Shown: positions 27,800-36,600 of the stretch, one piece after another
Position numbering within the stretch: position 1 is the first letter of the stretch
Layout of the letters: each line of letters begins with the position of its first letter
DNA from: an uncultured Lachnospiraceae bacterium
Lineage (GTDB): Bacteria > Bacillota > Clostridia > Lachnospirales > Lachnospiraceae
DNA length: 64,000 nucleotides
Reading direction: 5' to 3'
NCBI GenBank assembly: GCA_900546325.1
Contig: URCR01000001.1
Span: 128,911-192,910, forward strand
Notes under the pieces: model-generated
Told to the model about the DNA's origin: nothing
The model's database searches: none
Seen by the model: only the letters and a program-made list of their open reading frames with translations
Position numbers and translations under genes: made by a program

Positions 27800-27955
27800 T
27801 TACTTTTCTTGAAATTTTAATATGCCATGCAGACAGAACCGTTCTCCCGCAATCGGAGGAAATGTTTCTGTCCGATAGATCTTGTTGCCAGTCATCCGAA
27901 TCTCTTCCATGTTCTGCGCCCATAGAATCCGGTCATCAAAACAGTAAAACTCATT
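27800..27955 (-). pseudogene. C-terminal remnant of a second GH110 alpha-galactosidase gene
   Basis: This frame encodes 51 residues ending in TAA. Segments such as CFDDRILWAQNMEEI, GNKIYRTETFPPIAGE and LHGILKFQEK line up with the C-terminus of the intact GH110 at 33010-34698 (CFDERLVNAMNLKML, QNKIEKTGTFPKIPGN, LDGILEVKTD). An in-frame stop and then the YesL stop codon lie immediately upstream, so about 500 codons are missing. It keeps the intact pair's gene order: GH109 starts 14 bp after this stop, compared with 3 bp in the intact copy. I infer a deletion that joined the end of yesL to the end of a duplicated GH110. Confidence 0.85.
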
Positions 27956-27968
27956 CTAAATAGACATC

Positions 27969-28604
27969 TTAACAGCATTCGGCTTCTTCTGCAATATAAC
28001 GATTGAAAACTCTATTTAGAAAATCTGCCTGAATCCGTGCAATTCCAGCAAATAGAAAGAGGAACCACAACATTGCGTTGATTTCAATCATTGCCGGATA
28101 GAAAAAAGTGATCAATACAAAAAATGTGGCTGTTCCAAATAAAATGCAAGTCGTCAGCAGATGACGTACCGACATCAGAAACGCATTTACAATCGTATGC
28201 TTTATCGTGTTTTCAAACTTTGCCAAAAGCGGAAACAGATAAAGGAAAATCATTACAGTCAGAACACACGAAACAACCAACAGCACACGCATGATTCCGT
28301 ATCCGGTTCCCTCTAACGGCATATTCAGATTCATAAAGAGCAATGTAAATACTAGCATCAGAAAACACCACACCATTGTACTTTGCTTAAAATTTGCTTT
28401 CCATGCATGCAGGTATTCACTTGCTACATATGCCGATTTTCCAGCACTCTGCCTTAACGTCACAGAATATAATGCCGTCAGAGATGCACCGATTGTAATA
28501 ACCGGAATGCATGTAATGATAAACAAGATATTTAAAATCATTACATCCGCCACTTTTGTCATAAAACTGAAAAATTTGTTATCCAGACAAAATAACTTTT
28601 TCAT
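27969..28604 (-). CDS. YesL-like DUF624 membrane protein
   Basis: 211 residues with about five hydrophobic segments. The start KKLFCLDNKFFSFMTKVADV and the first helix ILNILFIITCIPVITIGASLTALYS are typical of YesL/DUF624. These proteins are regularly encoded with YesMN regulators and LplABC-type oligosaccharide importers; their exact job (perhaps assisting transport) is unsettled. The start at 28604 has AAAGGATG upstream; the open frame is longer. It reads toward the GH110 stump and GH109 copy 1, probably as one unit. The gap 28605-28870 holds no gene. Confidence 0.85.
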   Translation of the reverse strand: MKKLFCLDNKFFSFMTKVADVMILNILFIITCIPVITIGASLTALYSVTLRQSAGKSAYVASEYLHAWKANFKQSTMVWCFLMLVFTLLFMNLNMPLEGTGYGIMRVLLVVSCVLTVMIFLYLFPLLAKFENTIKHTIVNAFLMSVRHLLTTCILFGTATFFVLITFFYPAMIEINAMLWFLFLFAGIARIQADFLNRVFNRYIAEEAECC

Positions 28605-28870
28605 AATATCATCCTTTCTCGTGCAAATATTTCGCTTATCTGAATTATAACGAATCCATTTGAACACGTAAAGAATCCTTGTATAACAAGTAAAAAAATC
28701 AAAAAATAACTAAGAATTTATAATATTATTTTTTCCAGTATAGAATTCCCCTGTTTTTTTGAATAGTTGCCTGAAACGGCATCGACTTGTTTCATCTCCC
28801 TGGAAATTTCACAAGAACAGTGAAATCTCCAGAAATTCAGATCTGATTCTCCATCAGAAATAGGTTGTGC

Positions 28871-29743
28871 CTACATCTTCTGTATAAATTCTTCTATAGA
28901 TGCAGCTTTCGCAGCCAGCTTTGCCCACGCAATGAGAACCTCTTCCTTTTTTTCAGATGCTATTTTCTCTCGAAGCGATTGTGGTACTTCTCCAATATCC
29001 TGCAGAACATTGATCAAAACATTGACATATCCTTCCAGTCTTCCTTCTTCTCTTCCTTCTTCTCTCCCTTCTGCACGCTCCTCTTTTAACATCTCTTCAA
29101 AAATCATAAAGCGCTCCTCCATTTCCCGGCTTTCCTTAATTCTGCGGATGAATCTCTGCAACTGTTCCACATATGGATCATGAAATTCTTCCTCACTTCC
29201 TGCAAGGTCTGCCTTTACATATTTTAGAAATGTTACCAGTTCTTTTGGAACTTCACCCTCATTCTTTCCATGCGTATTTAGGAATAGAATTTTTCTTCCA
29301 TCTTCCAGATTTGTCTCCTTAGATTCTTTGCATTTCATCGCGAATGTATACCGATATTTTTCTTTTCCAAATGGATCAAAATCACAAATAAAAATAACGT
29401 ACGTATCCGGAAGTTCACTGTAATCTTCTCCCGTCAACAGCAGTTCCATATCCATCTGGCTCTGATAATAACGGCTTCTTTTCCCAATCGCTGCCTTCTT
29501 TTCTATCTGCATCTCCACATTATAATGAGTTCGGTACTCATCCTTCGCATACACATCCAGTCGGACACCTTTGTATTCTGGATGATATACGATACTCTTC
29601 TCTCGGCTGACTTCCACCCGATCGATCGGCATCTCCAAAACTCTTTCCAAGAATCCCTTACAGTTATTCTCATCCATCATCACTGCGCCAAACATAAAGT
29701 TATCTTTGATTGTAAGTTCCTTTAAACAATGTTTTCTTCTCAT
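28871..29743 (-). CDS. Rpn-family recombination-promoting nuclease (PD-(D/E)XK, transposase_31 type)
   Basis: 290 residues. LTIKDNFMFGAVM at the start, the nuclease core GVRLDVYAKDE...YNVEMQIEKK (Asp, then E-x-Q) and RSRYYQSQMDMELLLTGEDY are the signature of Rpn/YhgA-like nucleases. The tail has a run of E-G-R repeats (EGREEGREEGRLEG) and ends in a helical region. Such proteins cut DNA and promote RecA-independent recombination. Its ribosome site is TGGAGGAA. It interrupts the glycan locus between YesL and GH35, so it may be a passenger or the agent of the local rearrangements (inference). Confidence 0.88.
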   Translation of the reverse strand: MRRKHCLKELTIKDNFMFGAVMMDENNCKGFLERVLEMPIDRVEVSREKSIVYHPEYKGVRLDVYAKDEYRTHYNVEMQIEKKAAIGKRSRYYQSQMDMELLLTGEDYSELPDTYVIFICDFDPFGKEKYRYTFAMKCKESKETNLEDGRKILFLNTHGKNEGEVPKELVTFLKYVKADLAGSEEEFHDPYVEQLQRFIRRIKESREMEERFMIFEEMLKEERAEGREEGREEGRLEGYVNVLINVLQDIGEVPQSLREKIASEKKEEVLIAWAKLAAKAASIEEFIQKM

Positions 29744-30031
29744 TGTATTCCTCCATTATACAGAGGAATTCTATAAAATAATAGTAACAGATAAAAAGGC
29801 CTTTGGCTAGTCTATTTCCAGACTTCTTTTTCCGTTGATTTCCCGGATACTTTCTACCTTTACTTTTAACTGTCCAATGGAAAGACCATAATTTCCTAAA
29901 TATTCGGTATAACCACATAAAACAGCATAAATACAGGAAGTCTATGCCCTCAACTAGCCACAGCCTTCCTGTCCTTGAACTACCTGTTCAATTTTTCCCG
30001 TTTTTTTAATATGTCAATCCATATCCATCAT
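29744..30031. other. Gene-free gap between GH35 and the Rpn gene
   Basis: Both strands carry only short interrupted frames here, none recognised. An imperfect hairpin at about 29936-29978 (AGGAAG paired with CTTCCT plus a CTATG/CACAG extension) could terminate GH35 transcription on the minus strand. Confidence 0.4.
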
Positions 30032-31777
30032 TTATCCCAACTTCGGTTCATCCACAAGGCAGATTGTCTCTGCTGCTTTTCCATCTGTCTCAAAGATCAC
30101 GATTTCATTGACACCTTCTTTTAACATCGGTCCCGGAATATAAAGTCTCTTCTGCGGTCCGATTTCCCAGAATCGCCCGATATTTCTTCCATTTACAAAC
30201 GCACATCCTTTTCCGAATCCGTCAACATCCAGGAATGTATCGCCAACTTCATCTGCCTGGAATGTAAATTTATAAAATGCCGGTAATCCTTCTTCATATC
30301 CTTTGGAATAGTCTACTTTCGATACATCATCTAATGGAAGGGAGTACATATCCCATCCCATGTGGAATGTCCCGTTAATCTGAACCCCATGTGTAATTCC
30401 TTTTTTCTGCAGGTCAATTTCCGGTCCGTAATTAACTCTTCCTCTGTTTTCCATGAGAATGTCTAAAACACCCTGTTCCTCTTTCAATTCAAAACCGGTT
30501 GTTCTATCCATCTCATCATCATTGCGGATTTCAACCTGTTTTCCATCTGCAAAAATGATTGCCCGGTCCATTCCTCCACGGATTTTACAAGACTGAATTT
30601 CTTTTCCTCTTGTGATCGTACTTCTGTAAAGAACATAACCGTAATTTTGTCCCAGTTCTTCCATAGATAACGGCATAGATTCTCTCACCGGAGTACTAAG
30701 TGTATCCAATGTATCGAATAATCCGACCTTTTCTTGTAGCTGCAGTGTTCCATAGGCTTTTCTTGCAATCTTTGTTGTAAATTCTACTTTCGGAATTTCA
30801 CGGAATTTGGAAATCACTTTCTGAAATTCCAGATATTTTTCTGTGATCTGTCCATCTTCCGTCAGCGGTGCATCGTAATCATAAGATGTAACATCAGCCC
30901 CTACTTTATCATCATAGTTGGAACCATTCATAAATCCGAAGTTTGTTCCCCCGTGAAACATATAGAAGTTTACATGTCCTCTCTCCAGCATCTCTTCCAG
31001 AGATTTCTTATGTTCTGCATAATCCACTACACTGTGATCTTTCATTCCCCAGTGGTCAAACCATCCTACCCAGAATTCCATACACATCAACGGCTGATCG
31101 CCAATGATCTTTTTCACTGTTTCAAAGCGCTCTGCACCTTTGGAACCGAAATTTGCTGTACGCCATGCACCTTCCAGACAGCCATCATCCATAAGCTGCT
31201 TTCCAGGTCCATCCGATGTTACAAACGGAACTGTCACTCCTCTTTCCACCATCATCTCTTTCAATGCGTTCAGATATTCTTTATCATTTCCATAAGAACC
31301 ATATTCATTTTCAATCTGCATCATAAGAATCGGTCCGCCATTTGTAATCTGATAAGGTGCTACCAGCGGAATTAATTTATCATAATAACGTGCTACACAG
31401 TCCAGATATACTTTATTATAACAACGGAGACGGATGCCCTGCTTTGTCAAAAGCCACGCCGGGAATCCGCCGAATTCCCATTCTGCACAAATGTAAGGTG
31501 ACGGTCTTAAAATGACATACAATCCAAGTTCCTGTGCAATATCAAGGAATCTGCAAAGATCTGCATCCCCTTCAAAACAGAATTCTCCCTCTTTTGGCTC
31601 ATGCACATTCCAGGCAACATAAGTTTCTACCGTATTACATCCCATTGCTTTTAATTTTTCCAAACGGTCTCTCCAGTATTCCGGAACTACCCGGAAGTAG
31701 TGAATGCTTCCGGATATAATCTGGAATTTTTCACCATTCATATAAACGTCTTCTTTAATTTCAAATATATTCTGCAT
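30032..31777 (-). CDS. GH35 beta-galactosidase
   Basis: 581 residues. The substrate loop RPSPYICAEWEFGGFPAWLL (about 91-110), the acid/base Glu in MQIENEYGSYG (E158) and the nucleophile in CMEFWVGWFDHWG (E234) are all intact. The C-terminal part with YKFTFQADEVGDTFLDVDGF and GFGKGCAFVNGRNIGRFWEIGPQ is the usual GH35 jelly-roll ending. It removes terminal beta-linked galactose. No signal peptide, so cytoplasmic. It begins 29 bp after GH109 copy 2 and is the last of the GH110-GH109-GH35 run. The ATG at 31777 is preferred; a GTG at 31792 has no better ribosome site. Confidence 0.95.
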   Translation of the reverse strand: MQNIFEIKEDVYMNGEKFQIISGSIHYFRVVPEYWRDRLEKLKAMGCNTVETYVAWNVHEPKEGEFCFEGDADLCRFLDIAQELGLYVILRPSPYICAEWEFGGFPAWLLTKQGIRLRCYNKVYLDCVARYYDKLIPLVAPYQITNGGPILMMQIENEYGSYGNDKEYLNALKEMMVERGVTVPFVTSDGPGKQLMDDGCLEGAWRTANFGSKGAERFETVKKIIGDQPLMCMEFWVGWFDHWGMKDHSVVDYAEHKKSLEEMLERGHVNFYMFHGGTNFGFMNGSNYDDKVGADVTSYDYDAPLTEDGQITEKYLEFQKVISKFREIPKVEFTTKIARKAYGTLQLQEKVGLFDTLDTLSTPVRESMPLSMEELGQNYGYVLYRSTITRGKEIQSCKIRGGMDRAIIFADGKQVEIRNDDEMDRTTGFELKEEQGVLDILMENRGRVNYGPEIDLQKKGITHGVQINGTFHMGWDMYSLPLDDVSKVDYSKGYEEGLPAFYKFTFQADEVGDTFLDVDGFGKGCAFVNGRNIGRFWEIGPQKRLYIPGPMLKEGVNEIVIFETDGKAAETICLVDEPKLG

Positions 31778-31806
31778 CTCTTCCGCCCACACATACTAAA
31801 TCAATA

Positions 31807-33006
31807 TTATCTTGTAATCCATGCACCTTTTGTAAAGTCTGGGACCATGACAGGCTTTCCTCCTAATGCAATCGACTTCTCTGTAAGTGCCGTAATACAC
31901 ATCCATGCCGCAGTATCATATACATCTATCGGACATGGCTTTTCATTTAAAATACTGTCAAAGAATTCTCTGAATACAAGCCAGTCCATTCCATCATGCG
32001 ATCCTCTGACACCTTCTTCCTTATATTCTTTCCAAACTGGATGTTCATATTCTTCACTATATTTCTCTGCATTTCCCCACTGTTCTTTCCATTTAAAGTC
32101 GTATTCTTCATGTACTTTATCAAGGAATACCGAATCTGTAGCTTCTTCATACATTCCTTTTGTTCCTCGCACTGTAAAATCACGACTATAATATCTTGGA
32201 AGTGTCGTATCCAATGTCAATGTAATTGTCTCGCCACCTGCGCATTTTATTACAGTAGTCACAATATCACCTTGTGCAAATTGTGCATTTGCAAGAGAGT
32301 GCTCTGATCCAAGTCGGTCATTTACATATTCATGTAACCCTGCTGCTTTAGAAGATACTGATGTTAGAGATACCATACGATTTCCTCTGTTGATGTGTAA
32401 GAGTTGTGCAATGGGTCCTAATTCATGAGTTGGATAGTTCTCGCAGTTACGATTCAAGTAATTACGCAACCGATAATGTCTATATTTTTCTCCTCCACTC
32501 ACTTCATCACGCAAATCATGGTGATATCCGCCTTTACAATGCACAACTGTTCCAAGCACTCCCAATTCTGCCATATGCATTGCCATCATCTCACGCCGCC
32601 CATAACAACAATTTTCCAACATCATAATTGGTACTTTCGTTTCTTCATATGTCTTAACAAGATCCCAACATTGCTCTACTGTATAAGCGCCGCCGACTTC
32701 CATTCCTACTGCTTTTCCTGCACGCATTGCCTCTATCGCAATTTGAATATGATCTTCCCATGCACAGGTGATAATAATTGTATTCACTTCCGGATTTTGA
32801 ATCACATCTTTATAATTCTCTGATGTAGCCGGACGTTTTCCCTGCGCTTCTTCCACCATTTTTGCCGCTTTTTCTGTTCGGTCTTCATAACAATCGCATA
32901 CAGCTACTATATTCGCTTTTCCCAATGGAAGAATAATGTCTCTCAAAAGCAATGTTCCTCTCGCTCCAAACCCAATTATTCCCACATTCAACTTATCTTG
33001 TCGCAT
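31807..33006 (-). CDS. GH109-type NAD-dependent alpha-N-acetylgalactosaminidase-like protein, copy 2
   Basis: 399 residues, same architecture as copy 1: LNVGIIGFGARGTLLLRD for NAD binding, CKGGYHHDLRDEVSGG, NYPTHELGPIAQLLHI and PCPIDVYDTAAW at the end. From about residue 75 onward the two proteins are almost the same, yet third codon positions here are strongly A/T where copy 1 has G/C. It begins 3 bp after GH110 and is followed by GH35. Expected reaction: removal of alpha-GalNAc from A-type glycans inside the cell. Assignment is from motif recall; no alignment was run. Confidence 0.83.
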   Translation of the reverse strand: MRQDKLNVGIIGFGARGTLLLRDIILPLGKANIVAVCDCYEDRTEKAAKMVEEAQGKRPATSENYKDVIQNPEVNTIIITCAWEDHIQIAIEAMRAGKAVGMEVGGAYTVEQCWDLVKTYEETKVPIMMLENCCYGRREMMAMHMAELGVLGTVVHCKGGYHHDLRDEVSGGEKYRHYRLRNYLNRNCENYPTHELGPIAQLLHINRGNRMVSLTSVSSKAAGLHEYVNDRLGSEHSLANAQFAQGDIVTTVIKCAGGETITLTLDTTLPRYYSRDFTVRGTKGMYEEATDSVFLDKVHEEYDFKWKEQWGNAEKYSEEYEHPVWKEYKEEGVRGSHDGMDWLVFREFFDSILNEKPCPIDVYDTAAWMCITALTEKSIALGGKPVMVPDFTKGAWITR

Positions 33007-33009
33007 TTG

Positions 33010-34698
33010 CTATTTCTCCTTTAAATCTGTTTTCACTTCCAGAATTCCATCCAGTTCCAACGCATTTCCCGGAATTTTCGGAAATGTTCCTGTCTTCTCA
33101 ATTTTATTTTGTTCAAAAATAAGCATCTTCAAATTCATTGCATTTACTAGCCGCTCATCAAAACATTTAAACGTATTTTTCCTTATTTCCAAACATTGAT
33201 GATATCTCTCCTCTTCTTCCCATACTTCCGCACTTGGTGACACTTGTATCGGAGCCTTTCCCCAGTCACTGACATAGGCACAGTCTACAAATTCATTCTC
33301 TTCAATCACAATATGATTTGTCGCTCCTGATTCAAACCAGTAGTTAGAATCTCCTTCCACCAGAATTGCTGATCCAGGCGTTGAGAAATAGTTATTACGT
33401 ACTACAACTTCCCCTGCGCTTGTAAGAAGTAAACCTCTTGCCCTATTGTTACGGAATATACAGCCTTCTATTAAAACATCTGGTACATACGATCTGTTCT
33501 CTACAACAAATCCAGGTTTCAAATATTCCATTTCTTCTTCGAATACAACAAACATGTAATCCTTATTCAACATTTCTAAGCTCTGTATTTTCCCTTGTTC
33601 ACATTCCATCATATTAACATTATTGATAACTGAGAATACATCGCCCTGGTCTCCTAGTTTCACACCTTTTTGCATACCTTCCACCAATTCTACAAGGACT
33701 TCTCTTTTATTTAACACTTTATGAATTCTTCCATAGATACCATGTATGTTTACCGGATCATCCAGTTGGTTTTCTAAAAGACAATTTTTGATGTGTATTT
33801 TTCCCTTTGCATAGACAAAATGAAAGCCATCCGCTGTGGCAGTAAAGCATCTCTTTTTCTGTGGATTTATGCATACATTTACTTCATCTAATACAATGTT
33901 CTCTGTAAACTGTACAATTACTGCCATACCTGTGCAATGATAAATATTAATGTTTTTCAAAGAAATATCTTTGCTATTTGTAATATAAAAGCAAGGATGT
34001 GTCCTCCAGTGATGGCGTAAAACCATATAATTTCCAACTCTAGATGTCTTTAAAAATTTCTGATCTTCGGTCAGTTCAATTTCAAGTAGATTTTCTCCAG
34101 CTTCCCTAAAGCACGCACCATATGAAGATGCATATGGTTTATTAAAGCTGATATCATGTCCCTGATAAACAGGTGCATTTCTCTCTCCATCCATCTCCAG
34201 GCAGCCGCAATATAATTCACTAAGTCCTTTTTCTTCTTCAAAATAAATTTTATTATGAACCACTCTATATGGATATTTCTCCCTATCTATTTCAAGAACC
34301 ATTTTTGTATCAGAAAGTTCTACGATTTTTCCTTCAGAGTATCCTGTTCTCCAATAATCAATCGTAATTCCTTCTATTTTAATCTCTTCACACTGATCTA
34401 TATGAAATGGAATAATATCTGTGTGAAACATGAATTGTGTGTTCTGCCCGAGAATACTCACCCGTCTCATTCCTGTCAGATCAAAAGCAACCTTTTTTAT
34501 CGTGTCTTCATCATGATTGGAAATATATAGCAATTTCTCATTTGCATAATCTGGATAAAAATGATATGTACCCTCTTCAAAAATAATCTCTATGTCATGC
34601 TCATTCCGAATTGCCTGTAGCATTTTCCTGAGATTCCATGCATTTTCTTTCCTATTTTTCGGAATTATTCCATACTCTCTTACGAATATTTGTTTCAT
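33010..34698 (-). CDS. GH110 alpha-1,3-galactosidase
   Basis: 562 residues with a right-handed parallel beta-helix pattern (repeated ITNSKDISLKNINIYHC, IHIKNCLLENQ, VLIEGCIFRNNRARG). The motif pair TADGFHFVYAKG and LDDPVNIHG places Asp at 290, 313 and 314. As I recall, this spacing equals that of the catalytic aspartates of characterised GH110 enzymes. GH110 removes terminal alpha-1,3-linked Gal (B antigen, and in one subfamily linear alpha-Gal). No signal peptide is seen, unlike secreted Bacteroides members, so it acts on imported oligosaccharides. It lies between the ABC importer and GH109 in one strand-collinear unit. Confidence 0.88.
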   Translation of the reverse strand: MKQIFVREYGIIPKNRKENAWNLRKMLQAIRNEHDIEIIFEEGTYHFYPDYANEKLLYISNHDEDTIKKVAFDLTGMRRVSILGQNTQFMFHTDIIPFHIDQCEEIKIEGITIDYWRTGYSEGKIVELSDTKMVLEIDREKYPYRVVHNKIYFEEEKGLSELYCGCLEMDGERNAPVYQGHDISFNKPYASSYGACFREAGENLLEIELTEDQKFLKTSRVGNYMVLRHHWRTHPCFYITNSKDISLKNINIYHCTGMAVIVQFTENIVLDEVNVCINPQKKRCFTATADGFHFVYAKGKIHIKNCLLENQLDDPVNIHGIYGRIHKVLNKREVLVELVEGMQKGVKLGDQGDVFSVINNVNMMECEQGKIQSLEMLNKDYMFVVFEEEMEYLKPGFVVENRSYVPDVLIEGCIFRNNRARGLLLTSAGEVVVRNNYFSTPGSAILVEGDSNYWFESGATNHIVIEENEFVDCAYVSDWGKAPIQVSPSAEVWEEEERYHQCLEIRKNTFKCFDERLVNAMNLKMLIFEQNKIEKTGTFPKIPGNALELDGILEVKTDLKEK

Positions 34699-34798
34699 AA
34701 TAGCCTCCCACTAAAATTTCATCTACCTTCTCACTTGTTAAATAACAAACGGAAGTTGCATCTTTAAATTAATTTTATTGCAACTTCCGCTTTTTCTG

Positions 34799-35689
34799 TT
34801 AACCTTTCACACTTCCTATGACAAGTCCTTTTGTGAAATATTTTTGTAAAAATGGATAAATAAGCATAACCGGAAGTGCACCTAAGAAAAGTTGTGCGGC
34901 TCGGCCTGTTCTTGCGTCCATCTGTACCAAAAGTGCTTGAATATCCTGGGAACCTTGTGTACGCAGTAATTGTTCAAAATTCTGTAACAAAGTCTGTAAA
35001 TATGTCTGAAGCGGATAGTTATCTGGATTATTCATATAAATCATTCCACTAAACCAATCATTCCAATGCGACACAATACAGAATAATCCAACCGTTGCAA
35101 GCGCAGGCTTTAATATCGGAAGCAGTACTTTAACTAAAATCTGAATTGGACTTGCACCATCAATTGCTGCTGCTTCTTCAATTTCTTCTGGAATTCCCCT
35201 CATAAAGTTCATCAGAATAATCATATTATAAACCGGTAATGCTCCCGGAAGAATTAAAGACCAAATCGTATCTTTTAATCCTAACCCTGTCACTACTAAG
35301 TATGTAGGAATCAATCCACCTGAGATTAACATTGTAATGATAAAGTAGACCATATAAATATTTCTTCCACTTACCTTTTTCTTCGTTTTTGACAATGGAT
35401 ACGCGGTCAACACCATAAGTATTAAATTTAATCCAACTCCAAGAACAACTCTTTCCAACGAAATCATCAGTGATCTTATAAATTTTCCACCTTTGAGCGC
35501 AAACTCATATGCGCTCAAAGTGAAATCTACCGGTAGGAATCCTACCTTCCCTGCTGCTACTGCCGAAGCATCACTAAATGAAATAGCCAACAAATTTACG
35601 AACGGTAATACACATGTCAAAGATATTATTGCAAGTATAATAATATTTATCCCATTAAAAATTTTGTTTCCTTTTGTCTTATAATGCAT
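34799..35689 (-). CDS. ABC sugar importer permease, LplC/YtcP type
   Basis: 296 residues with six hydrophobic segments. The conserved cytoplasmic loop is GIPEEIEEAAAIDGASPIQILVKVLLP (EAA motif, near residue 185-210), which docks the ATPase. MLIYPFLQKYFTKGLVIGSVKG is the usual end of this subfamily. The start at 35689 has AGGAGG 7 bp upstream; the longer frame begins inside the partner permease. With the adjacent permease and binding protein it forms an oligosaccharide importer. No ATPase gene is nearby, so a shared MsmX-type ATPase is expected. Confidence 0.93.
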   Translation of the reverse strand: MHYKTKGNKIFNGINIIILAIISLTCVLPFVNLLAISFSDASAVAAGKVGFLPVDFTLSAYEFALKGGKFIRSLMISLERVVLGVGLNLILMVLTAYPLSKTKKKVSGRNIYMVYFIITMLISGGLIPTYLVVTGLGLKDTIWSLILPGALPVYNMIILMNFMRGIPEEIEEAAAIDGASPIQILVKVLLPILKPALATVGLFCIVSHWNDWFSGMIYMNNPDNYPLQTYLQTLLQNFEQLLRTQGSQDIQALLVQMDARTGRAAQLFLGALPVMLIYPFLQKYFTKGLVIGSVKG

Positions 35690-35700
35690 CTTATTACCTC

Positions 35701-36588
35701 CTAGAAAATCCGATAACCGGCACATTTATCTGCAAGGACATAAGAGACTAAGACAAGCACTGCGGAAACTGCTGACTTAAACAACCCTATGGCTGCACCT
35801 ACTGAATACTGTGCCTGCTGGATACCAAGTCGGTATACATATGTATCAATAATATCACCGGTTTCATATACGATCGGAGAATATAAGTTGAAAATCTGAT
35901 CGAATCCTGCATTTAACACACTTCCAAGTGATAACACTAACATCAAAATAATCGTCGGCATCAAAAGCGGTAGTGTAATATAACGAATTTGCTGCCATCT
36001 AGTCGCTCCATCCAAAATCGCCGATTCATACAAGCCCGGATCAATACTTGTCAATGCTGCCAAATAAACAACTGTTCCAAATCCAAACCCTTTCCAAACG
36101 TCTGTCACAATCATTGTCCACGGAAAAATCTTTGTGCTTCCAAGAAAATTTATTGGATCAACACCAAATAAACCAAGAAATTGGTTTATAATACCATTGT
36201 TAGCCAGAATATCCATCAGAACTCCCGCCATAATAACCCAAGACAAGAAGTTTGGAATATAAACTAACGTTTGAAAAATACGTTTTAGCTTATTTGAAAT
36301 CAGTTCATTCAATAGCAACGCGACAATTACCGGCACAACAATTCCACCAATCAATTTAAACGCTGCAATATAAAATGTATTCCATATTGTCCTCACAAAT
36401 GAAGGCTGGCTAAATACATATTTGAAATGTTCTAGACCTACCCAAGGTGAAGAGAAACCGAGCGCAGGATTGTAATCCTGAAACGCAATCACAACTCCAT
36501 AAAGTGGAACATACGCAAATATAAAGATTAAGATTACTCCTGGCAATAACATTAGATGATACTGCCACTGTTTTTTTAATTTTTTCAT
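35701..36588 (-). CDS. ABC sugar importer permease, LplB/YtdP type
   Basis: 295 residues beginning KKLKKQWQYHLMLLPGVILIFIFAYVPLYG, with six helices. The EAA loop reads LYESAILDGATRWQQIRYITLPLLMP. This is the first permease of the LplBC-like pair. It begins 12 bp after the binding-protein gene and ends 11 bp before the second permease start. A GAGGATG ribosome site is present. By family it forms the membrane pore for import of complex oligosaccharides. Confidence 0.93.
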   Translation of the reverse strand: MKKLKKQWQYHLMLLPGVILIFIFAYVPLYGVVIAFQDYNPALGFSSPWVGLEHFKYVFSQPSFVRTIWNTFYIAAFKLIGGIVVPVIVALLLNELISNKLKRIFQTLVYIPNFLSWVIMAGVLMDILANNGIINQFLGLFGVDPINFLGSTKIFPWTMIVTDVWKGFGFGTVVYLAALTSIDPGLYESAILDGATRWQQIRYITLPLLMPTIILMLVLSLGSVLNAGFDQIFNLYSPIVYETGDIIDTYVYRLGIQQAQYSVGAAIGLFKSAVSAVLVLVSYVLADKCAGYRIF

Positions 36589-36600
36589 ATCAACATCCTC

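Noticed and set aside
29048..29092. CRISPR-like short repeats near 29.05 kb
   Set aside because: These are in-frame codons for the E-G-R-rich tail of the Rpn-type protein, with no spacers. No CRISPR array is present in the window.
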